Shown piece after piece: positions 6,423 through 8,613 of a stretch of DNA of 8,613 nt. The notes under the pieces were generated by a model. That model did no database searches. It saw only the letters and a list, made by a program, of their open reading frames with translations, and was not told the DNA's origin. A program made the translations under genes and the position numbers. Source of the stretch: an uncultured bacterium (GTDB lineage Bacteria; Patescibacteriota; Minisyncoccia; Phycocordibacterales; UBA9973); assembly GCA_903821415.1 (NCBI GenBank), contig CAIJLF010000099.1:1-8613 (forward strand), in the 5' to 3' direction. How positions within the stretch are numbered: position 1 is the first letter of the stretch; each line of letters starts with the position of its first letter.

Positions 6423-7349
6423 ATGTATGAATTAATTATATTAGGAGGAGGACCAGCAGGTAGTGCAGCAGCAGTATATGCAGCTCGCAAGCAACTCAAA
6501 GCAGCTATCATAACTGGAGAATTTGGTGGGCAATCAATAGTATCAGAGGTTACATATAACTGGATAGGAACTCCAGAAATTTCAGGGGCTGAACTCGCTT
6601 CTAACTTAAAGAAACATATACTCTATTATAAGGGGCCCTACCTAGATGTTATAGACGGAGAAAGAATCATCTCCATAAAGAAAAATGAAAATATATTTAC
6701 TGTAACATCTGAAAGTGGAAAAGAATTTACTTCAAAGTCTATACTTGTGAGTACAGGAAGCGGAAGACGTAAACTCGAAGCTATAAATGCAGATATATTT
6801 GAACATAAAGGAATTACATACTGTGCATCTTGTGATGGTCCCCTTTTTGAAGGCCAAGATGTATTAGTTATAGGAGGAGGTAATGCTGCATTTGAAACTT
6901 CAGCTCAATTGCTAGCTTACTGTAAAAGTGTAACTTTAATAAGCAGAAGTGATAAATTTAGAGCAGATGAAATTACCATAAAAAAACTTCAGGAAAATCC
7001 AAAATTTAAAATTATTATCAATGCAGAGATTGTGAGAGTAGATGGAGATAAATTTGTAAATTCCTTAACTTATAAAGATAAAATTGAAAATACAGAACAT
7101 ATACTCCTATCAAACGGAATATTTGTAGAAATAGGTCAAACTCCAAACATAGATTTTGTAAAAGATATTGTTAAAATGGATGATTATAATAAAATAGTTG
7201 TTGATCCTATGTCACAAGCGACATCACTAGAAGGTATTTGGGCTGCTGGTGACTGTTCAAACGGTAGATACCACCAGAACAACATAGCCGTCGGAGATGC
7301 AGTTAAAGCAGTTGAAGATATATACATCTGGATACAGAAAAACAAATAA
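6423..7349 (+). CDS. trxB: Thioredoxin reductase-like FAD/NAD(P)H disulfide reductase (AhpF-like)
   Basis: This 308-residue flavoprotein has thioredoxin-reductase length and domain order. The FAD-binding site is LIILGGGPAGSAAAVYAARK (4-23). The redox disulfide is in ITYCASCDGPLFEG (131-144), with Cys134 and Cys137. The second Rossmann motif is VIGGGNAAFETS (149-160), and the C-terminal FAD site is GIWAAGDCSNGRYHQ (271-285). The 2'-phosphate-binding HRRxxxR of NADPH-specific TrxB is here SRSDKFR (174-180), which lacks the first and third residues. GVTYC-CDGPLF, IFVxIG and AAGDC wording resembles the reductase core of AhpF, an NADH enzyme. It would reduce thioredoxin or a related redox carrier. 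Cofactor preference is uncertain and NADH use is an inference. No N-terminal AhpF domain is present. It is convergent with the pyrophosphorylase gene and shares its terminator. There is no Shine-Dalgarno sequence and the start is probably leaderless. Confidence 0.92.
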   Translation: MYELIILGGGPAGSAAAVYAARKQLKAAIITGEFGGQSIVSEVTYNWIGTPEISGAELASNLKKHILYYKGPYLDVIDGERIISIKKNENIFTVTSESGKEFTSKSILVSTGSGRRKLEAINADIFEHKGITYCASCDGPLFEGQDVLVIGGGNAAFETSAQLLAYCKSVTLISRSDKFRADEITIKKLQENPKFKIIINAEIVRVDGDKFVNSLTYKDKIENTEHILLSNGIFVEIGQTPNIDFVKDIVKMDDYNKIVVDPMSQATSLEGIWAAGDCSNGRYHQNNIAVGDAVKAVEDIYIWIQKNK

Positions 7350-7390
7350 AATAAAAACTCTCAAAGCGCTTGAGAGTTTTTATTTTATTT
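7344..7390. terminator. Bidirectional intrinsic terminator shared by trxB and glmU
   Basis: A perfect 21-bp stem (7344-7364 with 7370-7390) closes on the five-base loop AGCGC, with core CTCTCAA/TTGAGAG and A-runs facing T-runs on both strands. It therefore works as a terminator in either direction between two convergent genes. The trxB stop (7347-7349) lies in the left arm and the stop of the minus-strand gene (7385-7387) in the right arm. Confidence 0.92.
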
Positions 7391-8146
7391 TAAATTTTCA
7401 TAAGCTAATATTCCTTCAAGAATTTCCAATTCTGCTTTTGTGTTCGGCTGAAATATTTCCATCATGTTGGATACTGGAATAGCCTTTATTTTATGTCCTT
7501 GTTCTTGAGCTATTTTCACTAAGTCTGTAAGGTAGTATTCTCCTTGAGCATTTAAATTTTTTAGTTTGTTAATATTCTCCCAAAGCCACTTAGAATCAAA
7601 AGCATAGATGGCAGGATTTATTTCTTTAATTTGTCTTTCTTCCTCTGTTGCATCTTTATATTCGGTTATTTTCAAAACTTCACCATTTTCATCTCTGATT
7701 ATTCTACCCAGATTATACGCCCCTGCCCTCCAATCCTTAAAATCAGGCAATACAACAGTACCCATGGTTATAACTCCTTTTTCCTTTTCATATGCATTTA
7801 TTATATCTTTGATAGTTTGTTCTGATAAAAGAGGTTGATCAGCTGAAACAACGAAAACCATACTATGATCAGGGTGTACGAAATCTTTGGCTGATAATAC
7901 AGCATGCCCAGTCCCTAGCTGTTCTTTTTGGTGAGCATATTTACGGCCTTCTCCAAATACTTCAAATATTCTTTCCTTTTTATGGCCGACAACAATGACT
8001 GGTTCCATAGAAAGATTCAGCTTAGATAATGTTCCTAAGATATGTTCTAGAAATGGCTTTCCACGAAGTGGAGCCAAAGCCTTAGGATCATCTGATTCCA
8101 TTCTTTTACCCTTTCCTGCTGCTAAAATAATTATTTGTGTACTCAT
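7385..8146 (-). CDS. glmU: Standalone GlmU-type nucleotidyltransferase (UDP-GlcNAc pyrophosphorylase domain only)
   Basis: The product is 253 residues and equals the N-terminal uridyltransferase half of Glm[18 protein letters not shown] (8-24) is the nucleotide-binding signature and EQLGTGHAV (75-83) the uridine-binding loop. SADQPLL (101-107) holds the metal aspartate D103, matching E. coli D105. [20 protein letters not shown] (147-166) and EINPAIYAF (175-183) bind sugar phosphate. [12 protein letters not shown] (230-241) supplies the second metal ligand N235, matching E. coli N227. The left-handed beta-helix acetyltransferase half is absent, since the stop comes directly after the hinge. 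It would make a UDP-sugar, most likely UDP-GlcNAc for envelope synthesis. Acetylation of GlcN-1-P must come from elsewhere, or the substrate is imported or different. A TAAAAT at 8156-8161 (minus strand) nine bases before the ATG could give a leaderless start. No Shine-Dalgarno sequence is seen. Confidence 0.88.
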   Translation of the reverse strand: MSTQIIILAAGKGKRMESDDPKALAPLRGKPFLEHILGTLSKLNLSMEPVIVVGHKKERIFEVFGEGRKYAHQKEQLGTGHAVLSAKDFVHPDHSMVFVVSADQPLLSEQTIKDIINAYEKEKGVITMGTVVLPDFKDWRAGAYNLGRIIRDENGEVLKITEYKDATEEERQIKEINPAIYAFDSKWLWENINKLKNLNAQGEYYLTDLVKIAQEQGHKIKAIPVSNMMEIFQPNTKAELEILEGILAYENLK

Positions 8147-8206
8147 ATATCTAAGATTTTAATTAAATAAAAAAATATTTCCGACTTTGTGATCAGGCAT
8201 ACTTTG

Positions 8207-8279
8207 TGCGCGGTGAGGAACTCGAATCCCCGGCCTACCCCACGTCAAGGGGTCGCTCTACCAGCTGAGCTAACCGCGC
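8207..8279 (-). tRNA. tRNA-Val (anticodon GAC)
   Basis: The 73-base cloverleaf folds cleanly. The acceptor GCGCGGT/ACCGCGC has seven pairs, with discriminator A. The D-arm is GCTC/GAGC with GG in the loop. The anticodon arm ACCCC-TTGACGT-GGGGT gives anticodon GAC (valine, codon GUC). The T-arm is GGGGA-TTCGAGT-TCCTC. No CCA is encoded after the discriminator, so a CCA-adding enzyme is required. The T-stem closing pair 53-61 is A-U instead of the nearly universal G-C. It lies 34 bases after tRNA-Ser and is probably co-transcribed with it. A run of seven T residues (minus strand, 8175-8169) follows about 30 bases downstream without a convincing hairpin. Confidence 0.96.
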
Positions 8280-8313
8280 ATAATGCTAACATTTAATTTT
8301 CAAAACTAACTTG

Positions 8314-8400
8314 CGGAGGCGGTGAGATTTGAACTCACGAGGAGCTTTCACCCCTGCCGCTTTTCGAGAGCGGTGCCTTCAACCACTCAGCCACACCTCC
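8314..8400 (-). tRNA. tRNA-Ser (anticodon CGA)
   Basis: This 87-base class II tRNA has an acceptor GGAGGTG/CGCCTCC (one T-G pair) with discriminator G, as expected for serine. The D-arm is GCTGAGTGGTTGAAGGC. The anticodon arm CCGCT-CTCGAAA-AGCGG gives anticodon CGA (codon UCG). A long variable arm of 18 bases forms its own stem, and the T-arm is GTGAG-TTCAAAT-CTCAC. CCA is not encoded. It is the first gene after the minus-strand promoter at 8424-8452, with a leader of about 17 bases that RNase P would remove. Confidence 0.97.
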
Positions 8401-8423
8401 TCTACTATATAAACAACCCTTTG

Positions 8424-8452
8424 ATTATACTCAAAAACACCCTAATTATCAA
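8424..8452 (-). promoter_or_regulatory. Sigma70-type promoter for the tRNA-Ser/tRNA-Val transcript
   Basis: On the minus strand TTGATA (8452-8447; five of six matches to TTGACA) and a perfect TATAAT (8429-8424) are separated by exactly 17 bases. Transcription would start near 8417, upstream of tRNA-Ser. This is the only promoter in the window close to consensus in both hexamers, as expected for stable RNA genes. Confidence 0.75.
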
Positions 8453-8481
8453 GGTCTAAATTATTAATTTTTAATTCATAA

Positions 8482-8613
8482 TTATTGATTATTAATAAGA
8501 CTTTCCCCTGTCATACATTCTGGCTTTTTAATGTCTAGTATCTTAAGTATTGTCGGAGTTATATCTGCCAATGTACCCTTATGTAGGGTACCAGTTGTGT
8601 TTGTAAGTATAAA
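8482..8613 (-). CDS. gpmI: 2,3-bisphosphoglycerate-independent phosphoglycerate mutase, C-terminal end (5' part outside window)
   Basis: Only the last 43 codons are present. The reading frame continues to the right window edge and ends at TAA (8484-8482). The segment GTLADITPTILKILDIKKPE followed by MTGESLI matches the C-terminal signature of the cofactor-independent phosphoglycerate mutase and alkaline phosphatase superfamily, where LADIAPT(I/V)L and MTGxSL end the protein. GpmI interconverts 3- and 2-phosphoglycerate in glycolysis with two Mn ions, but the metal ligands lie in the missing part. A closely related phosphoenol-cleaving or phosphopentomutase-like member cannot be fully excluded from this tail alone, though the wording favours GpmI. 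The tRNA promoter follows 30 bases downstream. No clear hairpin terminator is seen in the AT-rich spacer. Confidence 0.85.
   Translation of the reverse strand, partial: FILTNTTGTLHKGTLADITPTILKILDIKKPECMTGESLINNQ

Noticed and set aside
8184..8208. Direct repeat ACTTTGTG (8184-8191 and 8201-8208) next to the tRNA-Val 3' end, possibly an attachment site
   Set aside because: It is only 8 bp, covers just two tRNA bases, and there is no integrase or foreign DNA nearby, so chance is enough.
1..8613. CRISPR arrays, insertion sequences, phage or defence genes
   Set aside because: No regularly spaced repeats, transposase or integrase frames were found. Every gene is a housekeeping family.

Overview
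The window looks like a piece of an AT-rich, gene-dense bacterial genome, most probably from the Candidate Phyla Radiation (Patescibacteria, Parcubacteria-like). This placement is inferred from short intergenic gaps, compact or reduced proteins (a 128-residue YbeY, a GlmU lacking its acetyltransferase half, a PriA without helicase motifs), tRNA genes without an encoded CCA, and start codons without Shine-Dalgarno sequences. It does not come from a phylogenetic marker. The standard bacterial code fits: every complete reading frame closes at TAA or TGA at the family-expected position. There is no sign of phage, insertion sequence, CRISPR or defence genes, so this is core chromosome.

Left part (1-3164): mreB, cut by the window edge, runs leftward. 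A 219-bp divergent region separates it from a rightward priA. This region contains the most unusual structure in the window: a long interrupted inverted repeat (1085-1216), locally GC-rich, whose right arm covers the priA start codon. The PriA protein keeps its N-terminal DNA-binding domain, all eight zinc-binding cysteines and its C-terminal domain, but has lost the Walker A, Walker B and motif VI residues needed for ATP-driven unwinding.

Centre (3165-6400): rpsU (bS21), ybeY and ftsA lie head to tail with 7- and 10-base gaps, which looks like one transcript ending in a clear intrinsic terminator. ftsZ follows with its own probable promoter, a leader hairpin and its own terminator. The group joins small-subunit ribosome assembly and maturation (bS21, YbeY) to divisome assembly (FtsA tethering FtsZ to the membrane). 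Rod-shape MreB lies nearby.

Right part (6401-8613): an AhpF-like thioredoxin reductase gene (trxB) with a probably leaderless start is convergent with a standalone sugar-nucleotide pyrophosphorylase (GlmU N-terminal half). The two share one 21-bp perfect-stem bidirectional terminator that contains both stop codons. Upstream of the latter on the minus strand are tRNA-Val(GAC) and tRNA-Ser(CGA), served by a near-consensus sigma70 promoter. Beyond that is the C-terminal end of gpmI (cofactor-independent phosphoglycerate mutase), cut by the window edge. No stretch longer than 300 bases lacks a gene.
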